Assembly (NCBI RefSeq): GCF_900114345.1
Contig: NZ_FOZJ01000002.1
Location: forward strand, 992,001 to 1,056,000
Length of the DNA stretch: 64,000 nucleotides
Reading direction: 5' to 3'
From: Microbacterium sp. cf046
GTDB taxonomy: Bacteria; Actinomycetota; Actinomycetes; Actinomycetales; Microbacteriaceae
The translations under genes were made by a program, and so were the position numbers. The notes below the pieces were generated by a model. It had not been told where the DNA came from. It did no database searches and saw nothing but the letters and a program-made list of their open reading frames with translations. Below are positions 21,724 through 31,285 of this stretch, piece after piece (the first letter of the stretch is position 1; every line of letters starts with the position of its first letter).

Positions 21724-24365
21724 GCGACCATCGGGATGCCGCCGCCGGCGCCTCCGCCGCGGACGCCGAGCTCGAGCTCGGCGCCAATCGTCCCCTCCTC
21801 CTGAGCGGCGCGGATCGGTCGTGGCTCGTCGTCCGCGGGGTCATCGAGGTGTTCTCCGTCGCCGGCGACGCGGGTGAACCGGACGCCCCTCGTCTGCACA
21901 TCGCGACGGCGACGAGCGGCGAGGTCCTCTTCGGCATCGATGAGTCACGCGCCGGTTCGCCGCGCCTGGTCGCGGTGGGCGGAGCCGACTCGGCCGTACG
22001 TATCGTCGCCGTCCTCTCGCCCGATGACCGCCGGGTGCGCTCCCGGTGGGTACGAGAACTCGCCGCCGCGGTGTCGGCCGAGAGCGACCCGGCGCACACC
22101 ACGGACCTGCTCGACAGCGCGGAAGATGCGGACGAGGCGGACGAGGCCCTCGGTCGCGCGATCGCCGCGCGGCGTGAGCAGGTCCGGGCGGATGATGCCG
22201 CGCGCGTGCTCGCGCAGCGGATGCAGCACGAGGGCGCGATGTCCGACGGACTGGAGACCCTCGGCGATCTGGTCGGGACCGGCGACGCGCGCATACTGCG
22301 GCGCAGCGTCGGCGACCCGCTCTTCGCGGCGTTCCGGCTGGTCGCGAAGGCGCAGGGCGTCGCGCAGCCGTCGGCCGGCGTGGGCTCACCCGGCGAGGAT
22401 CCGCTGCTGCGAATGGCCGAGGCTTCGGGCACCCGCATCCGCCGAGTGCTGCTGAACAGCGAGTGGTGGCAGCAGGACTCCGGCCCGATGCTCGGATACG
22501 TCGCCGATGGGCATCGCCCGGTCGCGCTGATCCCTGTCCGGTCGGGGCGGTACCAGGTCGTCGATCCTGTCGCCGGCACCCGCACCCTGATCGACGGCCC
22601 CGGCGCAGACGCGCTCGAACTCGAGGCGTTCGCGGTCTACCGGCCCCTGCCCGATGGACCCCTGACCGTGGGCGGGCTCGTCCGGAGCTCCCTCGTGGAA
22701 GCGAAGGGCGACATCGCACGACTGCTCGCCTTCGCGCTAGGCGCGGCGCTGCTGGCACTCGCGGTGCCGATCGTCACGGGTCAGATCGTGGGCAGCGTCA
22801 TCCCCGAGGCGAACCTGCCCGAGCTGCTGCAGCTGACGCTGGCGCTGCTGGTCGCGACGCTGGCCGGCGCTCTCCTGCAGCTGACCACGGTGATCGCGGT
22901 GCTGCGGATCCAGGGCAGGGTCGACCGGTATCTCATTCCGGCACTCTGGGGTCGACTGCTGTCGCTGCCGACGACGTTCTTCCGGCGATACACCGCGGGC
23001 GACCTGGCATTCCGGGTGCAGTCGGCCGGTGCGATCGTGAAACTCGTCAGCGGGACGTCGGTCAGCTCGCTGCTGGGTGGCGTCTTCTCTCTCGTGAGCC
23101 TCGGCCTGATCTGGTACTACAGCATCGAGTTCGGCGTGATCTCGACGGTGCTGCTGGCCCTCCTGGTCGCGACGATGTTCTTCACGGCCCGGGTGCAGCT
23201 GCGCCGGATGCAGGCCGTCGAGCGGGCCTCCGGAAAGCTCACCGGGATGCTGCTGGAGTTCATCAGCGGGCTCAGCAAGCTGCGCGTCGCAGGTGCGCAG
23301 GAGAAGGCCTTCCGGCTCTGGGCGATGCAGTTCAGCTTCAAGCGCGAGCGATGGAATTCGGTCAGATCGGCCGAGAACTTCGGCGCCGTGATCGGCGCGG
23401 TGTTCCCGATCGTCTCGTCGATCGTGCTGTTCGCCGCAGTCGGGCTCAGTCAGCAGCCGCCCGTCTCGCCGGGCGTGTTCCTCGCGATCAGCGCGGCGTA
23501 CGGTCAGGTGGTGGTCGCGCTGCTCGGGATGTCGAATTCGACCACCCAGTTCATCCGCACCCTCCCCGGCCTGCAGCGCATCCTGCCGGTGCTGGTCGAG
23601 CAACCCGAGGAGGACGCCGCCAAGGCCGACCCCGGCGTGCTGCGGGGGGCGGTCGAGTTCAGCGGGATCACGTTCCGCTATCAGGCCGACGGCCCGGTCG
23701 TGCTGGATGACGTGTCCATCAGCATCCCCGCCGGCAGCTCGGTCGCGCTCGTCGGACCCTCCGGCTCTGGAAAGTCGACGCTCGGACGTATGCTGCTCGG
23801 CTTCGAGGAACCCGAAGAGGGCGGCGTGTTCTTCGACAACCAAGACCTCGCCGGGTTGGACGTGCGGGCGGTCCGCCGGCAGCTGGGCGTCGTGCTGCAG
23901 TCGGTGCAGCTGCTGCCGGGGACGATCCTCTCGAACATCATCGGCGAGGCGGTCGACCTGACGATCGACGATGCGTGGCGCGCCGCGGCCGACGCCGGTC
24001 TCGCGGCTGACATCGAGGCGATGCCGATGGGCATGCACACCGCGATCTCGGAGGGCGGTTCGACCCTGTCGGGTGGGCAGAGGCAGCGTCTGCTGATCGC
24101 GCGAGCACTCGCAGGCGATCCGCGCATCCTGCTGTTCGACGAGGCCACCAGCGCGCTCGACAACACGACCCAGGCGATCGTCGCCGACAGCCTCGCCGCG
24201 CTCTCTGCCACCCGGATCGTCATCGCGCACCGGTTGAGCACCGTGATCGGCGCGGACTGCATCTACTACCTCGAGCGCGGGCAGATCGTCGAGTCGGGCA
24301 CGTTCGACGAATTGATGGCGCTCGACGGCAGATTCGCCGCGCAGGCGCGCCGGCAGCTGACGTAG
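21720..24365 (+). CDS. NHLM-type ABC transporter without peptidase
   Basis: 881-residue second half of the NHLM transporter pair. A long N-terminal region (about 330 residues) without the C39 catalytic residues is followed by a transmembrane domain (about 340-630) and a nucleotide-binding domain with Walker A GPSGSGKST (~678), LSGGQRQR (~783) and ILLFDEA (~802). In NHLM systems this protein works with the peptidase transporter, probably as a heterodimer. The ATG overlapping the previous stop (ATGA) is chosen; the longer open frame upstream is a shadow. Confidence 0.92.
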   Translation: MSDHRDAAAGASAADAELELGANRPLLLSGADRSWLVVRGVIEVFSVAGDAGEPDAPRLHIATATSGEVLFGIDESRAGSPRLVAVGGADSAVRIVAVLSPDDRRVRSRWVRELAAAVSAESDPAHTTDLLDSAEDADEADEALGRAIAARREQVRADDAARVLAQRMQHEGAMSDGLETLGDLVGTGDARILRRSVGDPLFAAFRLVAKAQGVAQPSAGVGSPGEDPLLRMAEASGTRIRRVLLNSEWWQQDSGPMLGYVADGHRPVALIPVRSGRYQVVDPVAGTRTLIDGPGADALELEAFAVYRPLPDGPLTVGGLVRSSLVEAKGDIARLLAFALGAALLALAVPIVTGQIVGSVIPEANLPELLQLTLALLVATLAGALLQLTTVIAVLRIQGRVDRYLIPALWGRLLSLPTTFFRRYTAGDLAFRVQSAGAIVKLVSGTSVSSLLGGVFSLVSLGLIWYYSIEFGVISTVLLALLVATMFFTARVQLRRMQAVERASGKLTGMLLEFISGLSKLRVAGAQEKAFRLWAMQFSFKRERWNSVRSAENFGAVIGAVFPIVSSIVLFAAVGLSQQPPVSPGVFLAISAAYGQVVVALLGMSNSTTQFIRTLPGLQRILPVLVEQPEEDAAKADPGVLRGAVEFSGITFRYQADGPVVLDDVSISIPAGSSVALVGPSGSGKSTLGRMLLGFEEPEEGGVFFDNQDLAGLDVRAVRRQLGVVLQSVQLLPGTILSNIIGEAVDLTIDDAWRAAADAGLAADIEAMPMGMHTAISEGGSTLSGGQRQRLLIARALAGDPRILLFDEATSALDNTTQAIVADSLAALSATRIVIAHRLSTVIGADCIYYLERGQIVESGTFDELMALDGRFAAQARRQLT

Positions 24366-24425
24366 CGGTTCCGCGATGTGTTGGGGCCACGCGCGGGCCG
24401 GACCGACCGCGGTAGCGTGGCCCGG

Positions 24426-25307
24426 GTGAGACACGGAATCGTGATCCTGCCGCAGCAGGACTGGCCGGCGGCCGGACGACGGTGGCGACTGGCCGAGGAG
24501 TACGGGTTCGATCACGCGTGGACGTACGACCACCTGTCGTGGCGGAGCCTCGCCGATCAGCGGTGGCACGCGACGATCCCGACGCTGACAGCTGCGGCGA
24601 TGGTCACGACCCGCATCGGCCTCGGGCTCTTCGTCGCGAGTCCGAATTTCCGCCATCCGGTCCCGTTCGCGAAGGAACTCGCGACGCTCGATGACATCGC
24701 TGGAGGTCGCGTGCTGGTCGGCGTCGGCTCGGGCGGCACCGGCTTCGACGCATACGTCCTCGGACAGCCTGAGCTGAGCCCCCGCGAACGCCACGGGCGC
24801 TTCATCGAGTTCGCAGAGGCGCTCGACACGCTCCTGCGGTTCGAACAGCCGGGTTCGGGCGGCATCTCCTTCGATGGAGACTGGTTCACATCGCGCAGCG
24901 CACGGATGGTCGGGGCGCCTGCCCGCCACCCTCGCATGCCACTGCTGATCGCGGGCAACGGCCCGAAGACGATCCGATTCGCCGCGAACCACGGGGATGG
25001 ATGGGTGACCACCGGCGGAAACGAGGACGACCGCGAACGGTGGTGGTTCGAGCTCGCGGTTCTGGCGAGGCGATTCGAGGACGAGTACGCAGCTTCGGGC
25101 AGGCAGGGCGACATCCCGCGCTTCGTGTCGATCGACATCGAGTCGGCGTACTCCCTCGCGAGCTTCGCGTCCTACGAGGACGCGGTGAGCCGTGCCGAGA
25201 CCCTGGGTTTCACCGATGTGGTCGCGCATTGGCCCCGCGAAGACGGGATCTACGCCGGCGATGAATCGGTCTTGGCCGAAGTGGCCGACAAGCTTCTGCA
25301 AGCGTGA
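24426..25307 (+). CDS. LLM class flavin-dependent oxidoreductase
   Basis: 293-residue bacterial-luciferase-like (LLM) protein that would use F420 or FMN (YDHLSWRSLADQRWH, TTRIGLGLFVASPNFRHPV, PRMPLLIAGNGPKTIRFAANHGDGW). Substrate unknown. The GTG at 24426 lies exactly 7 nt after TAGCGT (24413-24418), so it has its own leaderless promoter and is probably not part of the export operon that ends 60 bp upstream. Confidence 0.9.
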   Translation: MRHGIVILPQQDWPAAGRRWRLAEEYGFDHAWTYDHLSWRSLADQRWHATIPTLTAAAMVTTRIGLGLFVASPNFRHPVPFAKELATLDDIAGGRVLVGVGSGGTGFDAYVLGQPELSPRERHGRFIEFAEALDTLLRFEQPGSGGISFDGDWFTSRSARMVGAPARHPRMPLLIAGNGPKTIRFAANHGDGWVTTGGNEDDRERWWFELAVLARRFEDEYAASGRQGDIPRFVSIDIESAYSLASFASYEDAVSRAETLGFTDVVAHWPREDGIYAGDESVLAEVADKLLQA

Positions 25308-25319
25308 GGATGTCCCGCG

Positions 25320-26612
25320 CTAGAACGGGGCGCGATCGTCCACGGACACACCGGTGCGCTCACTCGACACCGTGAATGCGGGCACCCGGCGCTCCGGTCG
25401 CACCACGTAGCTTCGGCCGGCCGGGGAGATCCACTCGACCGCGCCGCCGCTGTCTGCGATCTGTCTCAGGCGCCAGCCGCCGTGATGCTTGACTTTGTGG
25501 TGGCCTTTGCACAGTGGCGCGAGATTCTCGAGCCCGGTGTCGCCGCCTTGCTCCCAGGCGATGGTGTGATCGACTTCGCACCGGGAGGCCGGCATCCCGC
25601 ACCCTGGCCCCATGCACCGGTCGGCGCGCCACTTCACGAGTCGCCTCAGCGACGCCGGAGGCGAGTACTGCGTCCGCCCCACCGAGAGGACCATGCCCGT
25701 CTCAGGGTGCGTGAGCACCCGCATCCACATGGCGTCGCCTCCGCACAGTTCGCGCGCCCGCGCGATCGGGATCGGGCCGATGCCCTCGACGGTCGCCGCG
25801 TCAGCGCCGGCCCGTGCGACCGACTCATCCGTCTGCTCGAGCAGCGCGAGGGCGGGCACGGTCACCACCACGGTCGCGCGGATGCCACGCGCTTCAGCGG
25901 GGTGTGCCGCCGTCGTACCCTCGATGAGGAGATCGGCCACCACGTCGGCCCGGATCTGATCCAGGGTGCGGGTTCCGCCTTCCTGCGCGAGGATCGTCTT
26001 CGCGATCGCAGTCGCTCTCCCGTACGCAGCGTGGGCCTCGATCTCCGGTCCGAGATGGTGCGTCCACGCCATGCCGTCCCCGACCGGCTCCACGAAGACC
26101 CTGCGGTGCACGAGCGCCGCCTCGTGACGTTCGGCCAGCGTAACGACCCGCGCGGACTCGATCAGCTTGCCCAGCTGCCGGCGGAACTCACCCACCGGGT
26201 GAACTTCGGCCAGCGCGAGCGCGCGATCGAAGAGCGCCGCCCTCAGCTCGGGCTCCAGCTCGTCCACACCATAGACGAGGATCTCGGCGTGCCGTTCGGT
26301 GATGCGTGCGCGCTCGAGGGCGCGCATCGCACTCGGGTAGCGGTGCACCAGGGCCTCCGCCAAGGCGATCAGGCTGCCCGCCGCGTGCTCGGTGATCCGC
26401 ATCGCGGCGGCGAGCTCGAGGCGCAGGCCCCGCATGACCACGTCGGTGAAGTGCCGCCCGGCCACCGCTGCATCCGCCAGGTGCGCCCGGCGAAGCTCAT
26501 CGATCTGCTCCAGCCGCTCCGCGGAGTACATCGCCATCGTCGCGGCGAGGTCCACCACGACATCGAGGCGGCCGGGTCTCGGCTCGTCGGATCGTGGCGG
26601 GTGTTCGATCAT
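25320..26612 (-). CDS. DUF222/HNH endonuclease-domain protein (13E12-like)
   Basis: 430-residue protein: a helical DUF222 region over about the first 300 residues, then an HNH motif (CEVDHTIAWEQGGDTGLENLAPLCKGHH). Such 13E12-repeat-like proteins are common, multi-copy and poorly understood in actinobacteria, and some mycobacterial ones are DNA-damage induced. ATG 7 nt after TAAACT on the minus strand, so leaderless; a partial SOS-box-like palindrome lies just upstream. Confidence 0.9.
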   Translation of the reverse strand: MIEHPPRSDEPRPGRLDVVVDLAATMAMYSAERLEQIDELRRAHLADAAVAGRHFTDVVMRGLRLELAAAMRITEHAAGSLIALAEALVHRYPSAMRALERARITERHAEILVYGVDELEPELRAALFDRALALAEVHPVGEFRRQLGKLIESARVVTLAERHEAALVHRRVFVEPVGDGMAWTHHLGPEIEAHAAYGRATAIAKTILAQEGGTRTLDQIRADVVADLLIEGTTAAHPAEARGIRATVVVTVPALALLEQTDESVARAGADAATVEGIGPIPIARARELCGGDAMWMRVLTHPETGMVLSVGRTQYSPPASLRRLVKWRADRCMGPGCGMPASRCEVDHTIAWEQGGDTGLENLAPLCKGHHKVKHHGGWRLRQIADSGGAVEWISPAGRSYVVRPERRVPAFTVSSERTGVSVDDRAPF

Positions 26613-26624
26613 GACTTCGAGTTT

Positions 26625-26639
26625 AGTACATATGTGCGA
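26625..26639. promoter_or_regulatory. Partial LexA-box-like palindrome
   Basis: On the minus strand the region reads TCGCACATATGTACTAA, close in layout to the actinobacterial SOS box (CGAAC-N4-GTTCG) but with several mismatches; the central ACATATGT is symmetric. It sits immediately upstream of the -10 box of the DUF222-HNH gene. Assignment is by similarity and context only. Confidence 0.3.
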
Positions 26640-26782
26640 CATCGATTGCGAGCTCTCCACAGCCTGCCTCGCCGAGATGAGCGCGGCCGAAACCGCGAAT
26701 CGCGGCGCGCTCTGCACTCCGCCGACGAGGGCGGTAGCGTCGGAATGCGGGTTGAGCTTCCCGCGCGAGGGAAGGTCGGGAG

Positions 26783-28108
26783 ATGGAACGCTTCGACACG
26801 ATCGTCATCGGCGCAGGAGTATCCGGCCTGACCGCGGCCCGCCTGCTCGCAGGCGCCGGCCAGAACGTCGTGGTGCTGGAGGCCCGGGATCGGGTCGGCG
26901 GCCGCGTCGTGACCGATCGGCGCTACGGACTCGCGACCGATCTCGGCGCATCGTGGATCCACGGCATCACTGACTCCCCGGTAGCGGCCGCCGCCGAGGC
27001 CTTCGGCATGCGCACGGTGGAGTTCACCGTCGGCGGATACCAGCCCGACAGTCGTCCGATCGCCTACTACGGTCCCGACGGGAAGCGACTCCCGGATGCC
27101 GCCGCCCAGAGCTTCGTCGACGACATCCACACGGTCGACGCGACCCTTCTGAACGTGGTCGCCGACTCGGATCCGGACGCTTCGTATCGTGACGTGACGG
27201 ATGCCGCGATCGCGGCCCAGGGATGGGACGACGCTCGTGCACAGCGCGTGCGCGAGTATCTGGAGCACCGGTCGGAGGAGCAGTACGGGGCGTGGATCGA
27301 GGATCTCGCCGCGCACGGACTCGACGACGACTCGATCGACGGCGACGAGGTGGTCTTCCCCGACGGGTACGACCGCCTTCCGTCGCATCTCGCGGAAGGG
27401 CTCGACGTGCGACTCACGCACGTCGTCTCACGTCTGGAGTGGTCAGACGGTGTGACCGTGACCACTGACTTCGGCACCTTCTCGGCCGACCGCGCCATCG
27501 TCACGGTGCCGGTCGGCGTGCTGCAGTCGGATGACTTCATCATCGATCCGCCGCTTCCCGAGCCGGTCGCCGGTGCCCTGAGTCGACTGACGATGAACGC
27601 ATTCGAGAAGGTCTTCCTCCGATTCCCGACGAAGTTCTGGGACGACGGCGTCTACGTGATCCGCCAGCAGGGGCCCGAGAGCCGGTGGTGGCACTCCTGG
27701 TACGACCTCACCGCCCTGCACGGCGCTCCGACCCTTCTGACCTTCGCCGCAGGGCCGGCGGCGGTCGAGACGCGCGACTGGAGCGAGGACGAGATCGTCG
27801 CCTCCGTGCTGGCTCAGTTGCGGCGCCTCTATGGCGACCGGGTCGAGAGTCCCACCCATGTGCACGTCACGGACTGGCAGGACGACCCGTTCTCACACGG
27901 CTCCTACGCGTACATGAAGGTCGGCTCGACGACGCAGGATCACGACACCCTGGCGACCCCGATCGGCGGCGTGCTCCATCTCGCCGGCGAGGCGACATGG
28001 ACCGATGATCCCGCGACGGTGACTGCGGCGCTCTTCTCCGGCCACCGCGCAGCGGAGAACGTCCTCGGGCGGGAGATTCCGATCGAACGGGTGTGGAGCG
28101 ACAGCTGA
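26783..28108 (+). CDS. Flavin amine/polyamine oxidase
   Basis: 441-residue flavin-containing amine oxidase. The N-terminal FAD site is VIGAGVSGLTAARLLAGAGQ followed by LEARDRVGGRV, then DLGASWIHG, the substrate-side motif shared with polyamine oxidases. The C-terminal HLAGEATWTDDPATVTAALFSG completes the FAD site. It likely oxidises an amine to an aldehyde with H2O2; polyamine versus monoamine cannot be decided. A TAGCGT box about 40 nt upstream would give a leadered message. Confidence 0.88.
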   Translation: MERFDTIVIGAGVSGLTAARLLAGAGQNVVVLEARDRVGGRVVTDRRYGLATDLGASWIHGITDSPVAAAAEAFGMRTVEFTVGGYQPDSRPIAYYGPDGKRLPDAAAQSFVDDIHTVDATLLNVVADSDPDASYRDVTDAAIAAQGWDDARAQRVREYLEHRSEEQYGAWIEDLAAHGLDDDSIDGDEVVFPDGYDRLPSHLAEGLDVRLTHVVSRLEWSDGVTVTTDFGTFSADRAIVTVPVGVLQSDDFIIDPPLPEPVAGALSRLTMNAFEKVFLRFPTKFWDDGVYVIRQQGPESRWWHSWYDLTALHGAPTLLTFAAGPAAVETRDWSEDEIVASVLAQLRRLYGDRVESPTHVHVTDWQDDPFSHGSYAYMKVGSTTQDHDTLATPIGGVLHLAGEATWTDDPATVTAALFSGHRAAENVLGREIPIERVWSDS

Positions 28109-28111
28109 CCG

Positions 28112-28945
28112 TCAGTCGGCGGAGCCGACGGCATCCGCTCGTCGTTCGAACGCGGCACAGGCCCGCCGCACCAGGACGAATGCGACGATCGCCGCAGCGC
28201 CCAGCACGACGGCGGCACCCAGGTAGACAAGGGGCGCCAGCCAGAGGCCGAGCACGTCCCACAGAAGATGCACCGCGAGCACGGATGCGAACGCTGCGAC
28301 GAGAAGCCACCACTTCCGCCCTCGAGAGAGCACGACGTACGCCAGCGCGGCGCCCGCGATGGCGGTGTAGAGCACGTGGGTGCCGAACTGGAAGATCAAC
28401 CGAGTGATCACCAGCTGCCACCCGGCCGTGATGTTGGCGGCATCGGACGTGTAGAGCATGTTCTCGACGATCGTGAAGCCGAACGCGACGAAATAGCCGA
28501 TGATCAGACCGTCGAGGGGGCCGCGGAGTCGCGGCCGCAGCATCAGCAGCACCACCAGGACCGCGACGAGCTTGACGACCTCTTCGATGATCGGCGTGAC
28601 GACGAATCGTTCGAGTCGCAGCGTGGCGCCGATGTTGACCAGCGTGATCGCCGACCCCGTGCAGAAGGTCGCTCCGATGAGGATCGACAGCAGAACTGCC
28701 GGTGCGGACGCGCGACGCTTCGGCAGCATGACCCAGCCGAACAGGAGCAGCGCGACGGCCTGGATGGCGCCGCCCAGCCACGTGACGACGAGGAGATCCG
28801 GCTGATCGAGCATCAAGACGAATCGGGGAACGATGACGACGAGACCCGCCACGACCAGTAAGACGTAGACCCACGTTGCGGGCCTGCGGAGGATGCTCGC
28901 GTTCGCATCGGCCGCGGCCGCCGACGTCGTCCGGGGCTCAGTCAT
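28112..28945 (-). CDS. PrsW family intramembrane protease
   Basis: 277-residue multi-pass membrane protein with about eight hydrophobic helices and the PrsW/CPBP-like conserved sites PIIEEVVK, FTIVENMLY, FGTHVLYTAIAGAAL and HLLWD. PrsW proteins cut anti-sigma factors in the membrane in Bacillus; a local target could be the RskA-like protein, but that is only a guess. A minimal five-codon leaderless frame (ATG at 28955) precedes and overlaps its start. Confidence 0.87.
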   Translation of the reverse strand: MTEPRTTSAAAADANASILRRPATWVYVLLVVAGLVVIVPRFVLMLDQPDLLVVTWLGGAIQAVALLLFGWVMLPKRRASAPAVLLSILIGATFCTGSAITLVNIGATLRLERFVVTPIIEEVVKLVAVLVVLLMLRPRLRGPLDGLIIGYFVAFGFTIVENMLYTSDAANITAGWQLVITRLIFQFGTHVLYTAIAGAALAYVVLSRGRKWWLLVAAFASVLAVHLLWDVLGLWLAPLVYLGAAVVLGAAAIVAFVLVRRACAAFERRADAVGSAD

Positions 28946-29068
28946 CGGTGGCCATGCAGTGACGCTAGCGGACTGGGGCGGCCGGCGGGCCGTTGACGCC
29001 TCCTCGCAGAGGAAACTGCCGCTCCCGCAAGACCTCTCGGGATGTCGCTGCCCGTCCCGCGGCCCGCC

Positions 29069-31132
29069 TCAGCGCTGCGACTTTCGGTACCCGGCCGCGA
29101 CCGCGGCGGCCTCGGTCGTGAAGCACTCCTCGGGATTCGTCGCCGCGTAGTACTGGCCGGAGGGAACGTGATAGATCATCGAGTTCGCGTTGCCCTTGAT
29201 CGGCGCCCAAGCGGGACAGGTCCAGCTGTCGATCGGCGTCGTCCGGGAGGGGTATCCCACGGGCGCTGTCTGCTGCGACGCCACCGACATCTCGAGGTAG
29301 CCGACCTTGGTGCCCGTCACGACGACACTGATCCTCTTGCCTGCGTGCGCAGTGGTCAGCGCCAGCGCAGACCCCGTCGCCCCCGCCAGCGGCGCACCGT
29401 TGGCGTACCACTGATAGGTGTGGGTGGTGCCGGCCGTCCACACCCCGGGATTCGCCGTCACGCTCGACCCGACCAGAAGAGTCCCGCTGATCGTGGGCGC
29501 TCCGGGGCTCATGCACCCCGTGTTGGATGCCGCTGCATCGCTCACGACCGCAGGGCCGCCCATGATGATCTGGTTCGAGGCGCCGAGAGCGGCGATGGAC
29601 TCCCGAATGGGACCCGGCACGCACGGCGCCGTCGAGATGTACAGAGGTGCCCCGAGGCGGCCTGCAAGGGCCGCGCCTGCGAGTGCGTCGGGGAAGTTCG
29701 CGCCGGTCGCGAGGAAGACATTCGCCGACGAGCCCGGCGCGAAGAATGCATTGTTCAGGTTCGCGGTGGTGTCATAGCGCGTGGCGCCACCGTACCGAGA
29801 GACCGAGTACTGGCTGGCGAGCTGGGTTTCGATGCCCGCCGAGACCACACCCGTACCACCGGCGATGACGATGTCCGACGCGCCAAGATCCGAGATGACG
29901 CCGAGTGACGCGGTGTCGAGCGCACCGGTCGTCCCCGGCACGAGGAGCACCGGCGCGGTGAGCTTGCCGGCAGCGCCGGTCGCCGCCAGCGCGTCCGGGA
30001 ACGAGGTGCCGGTCGCCAAGAACACCGTGGCCGAGCCGGGGAATATGGACGACACGATTTTCCGACCCGTCGCGTATCGGTCGCTTCCTTCGAGCCTCTC
30101 GGTGGGCGCGACGATCTTAAAAGCGTCCACGATCGCCGGTGACACCGCGCCGGCGCCACCGATCACGTAGATCTTCGCGGGCGCGAGGCGCTGGATCTCG
30201 CCCAGCACGGTTTCGGGGAGCGAGTCAGACGGCGTCAACAGCAATGGGCCGCCGACGAATGCAGCGGCCGCGGCCGCGGACAACGCGTCAGGGAAGTTCG
30301 TTCCCGTCGCGACGAACACCGCGGGCACTCCTGGCGAGTAGCGCTGAGAAACCTGAATCGCCGTCTCGTAGCGACTCAAGCCGGACAGTCGCGTGATCCC
30401 GGGCCCGAACGGAGCGATCTCGGTCACGCTGCCCACAACCGGGTCAGCCGGCTGGCCGGACAGCGGCAGAGCCGGCGCCGGCGTCTCGATCGGTCCACAG
30501 CCTGCCAGCACGTCTTGGATGGCGGTCTTCTCGACCGAATCCACGGCGAGGTTCCAGCGCCACTTCACTGTCACCCAGTCGGTCATGTATCGGCACCGGG
30601 CGGAGTCAACGGGAGGCAGCCAGCCGGCGGGATCCTTGTCCGACTTGGCGGTGTTCACGGCTGCGGTGACGATGACGAGCGTCGCTGCGAAATCGGTCTC
30701 GTTCGCGTACGCGGTCCTCTGCGCATCCGACCACGCATCGGCACCAGAGACCCATGTCTCCTTCAGCGCGACGAGGTGGTCCATTTCGACGAGCGTCGCG
30801 TCCAGATGCGTGGCCCCGTCGTAGTAGGAGTACCACTCGCCAGTCGTCACCGTGCATGTGTCGGTGATCGTCGCAGGAACGATCGTCTCTTCGAGCAGGA
30901 CCTCCTGGCGGGTGCGACAGCCGTCCCCGTCCGCGTCCTGACCCTCGTAGAAGAGGTCGCGATCGTACGTCGAGGTGGATGGAGCCGTCACCCGTAGATC
31001 GTCGAGGAGCGCCGCGACCGTCGTCGTGCTTCCGGGCTCGATCGTCGACGCGATCGCGGGCGGCGCGAACACGAGTGACGACATGACGATAGAAGCCCCG
31101 GCAACCATGCCAAGGCGCGCGCGTAGACGCAT
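29069..31132 (-). CDS. Secreted HNH nuclease with cell-wall-binding repeats
   Basis: 687-residue exported mosaic. Order: signal peptide (to about residue 29); a DUF1524/GmrSD-type HNH nuclease unit (about 55-215, catalytic-type VEMDHLVALKE and NLAVDSVEKTAI); three CWB2 cell-wall-binding repeats (about 245-530, each RYxTAxxxxxxFxPG with ATGxxFPDALxxxxxAxxxxAP and GGxxxVS); an Ig-like domain (about 540-625); and a C-terminal Cys-containing 'sunset'-type module ending TEAAAVAAGYR. It is probably a wall-bound nuclease for nutrient DNA or competition. Confidence 0.88.
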   Translation of the reverse strand: MRLRARLGMVAGASIVMSSLVFAPPAIASTIEPGSTTTVAALLDDLRVTAPSTSTYDRDLFYEGQDADGDGCRTRQEVLLEETIVPATITDTCTVTTGEWYSYYDGATHLDATLVEMDHLVALKETWVSGADAWSDAQRTAYANETDFAATLVIVTAAVNTAKSDKDPAGWLPPVDSARCRYMTDWVTVKWRWNLAVDSVEKTAIQDVLAGCGPIETPAPALPLSGQPADPVVGSVTEIAPFGPGITRLSGLSRYETAIQVSQRYSPGVPAVFVATGTNFPDALSAAAAAAFVGGPLLLTPSDSLPETVLGEIQRLAPAKIYVIGGAGAVSPAIVDAFKIVAPTERLEGSDRYATGRKIVSSIFPGSATVFLATGTSFPDALAATGAAGKLTAPVLLVPGTTGALDTASLGVISDLGASDIVIAGGTGVVSAGIETQLASQYSVSRYGGATRYDTTANLNNAFFAPGSSANVFLATGANFPDALAGAALAGRLGAPLYISTAPCVPGPIRESIAALGASNQIIMGGPAVVSDAAASNTGCMSPGAPTISGTLLVGSSVTANPGVWTAGTTHTYQWYANGAPLAGATGSALALTTAHAGKRISVVVTGTKVGYLEMSVASQQTAPVGYPSRTTPIDSWTCPAWAPIKGNANSMIYHVPSGQYYAATNPEECFTTEAAAVAAGYRKSQR

Positions 31133-31229
31133 TGAAGCTCTCCCCCGATGGCCCGATCAGTGGACCAGCGATCAGCCTAACCGAGGGCGTCGCATGCACT
31201 GCACCGGTGTGCCTCGGCACGACCACGAA

Positions 31230-31264
31230 GGCCCGGCTCCCGCGTTGACCGCGGGCGCCGGGCC
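31230..31264 (-). terminator. Terminator hairpin downstream of tmRNA
   Basis: Two stacked stems: GGCCCGG/CCGGGCC outside and CCCGCG/CGCGGG inside a TTGAC loop. It lies 22 nt beyond the 3' end of tmRNA on the same strand and is very GC-rich, without a T-run, as is common in actinobacteria. Confidence 0.75.
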
Positions 31265-31285
31265 TGTTCACACGTGACAGCGGAT

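Noticed and set aside
22737..25301. 854-codon open frame on the minus strand
   Set aside because: Antisense to the second NHLM transporter and the LLM gene, both with clear family motifs; long antisense frames are normal at this GC content.
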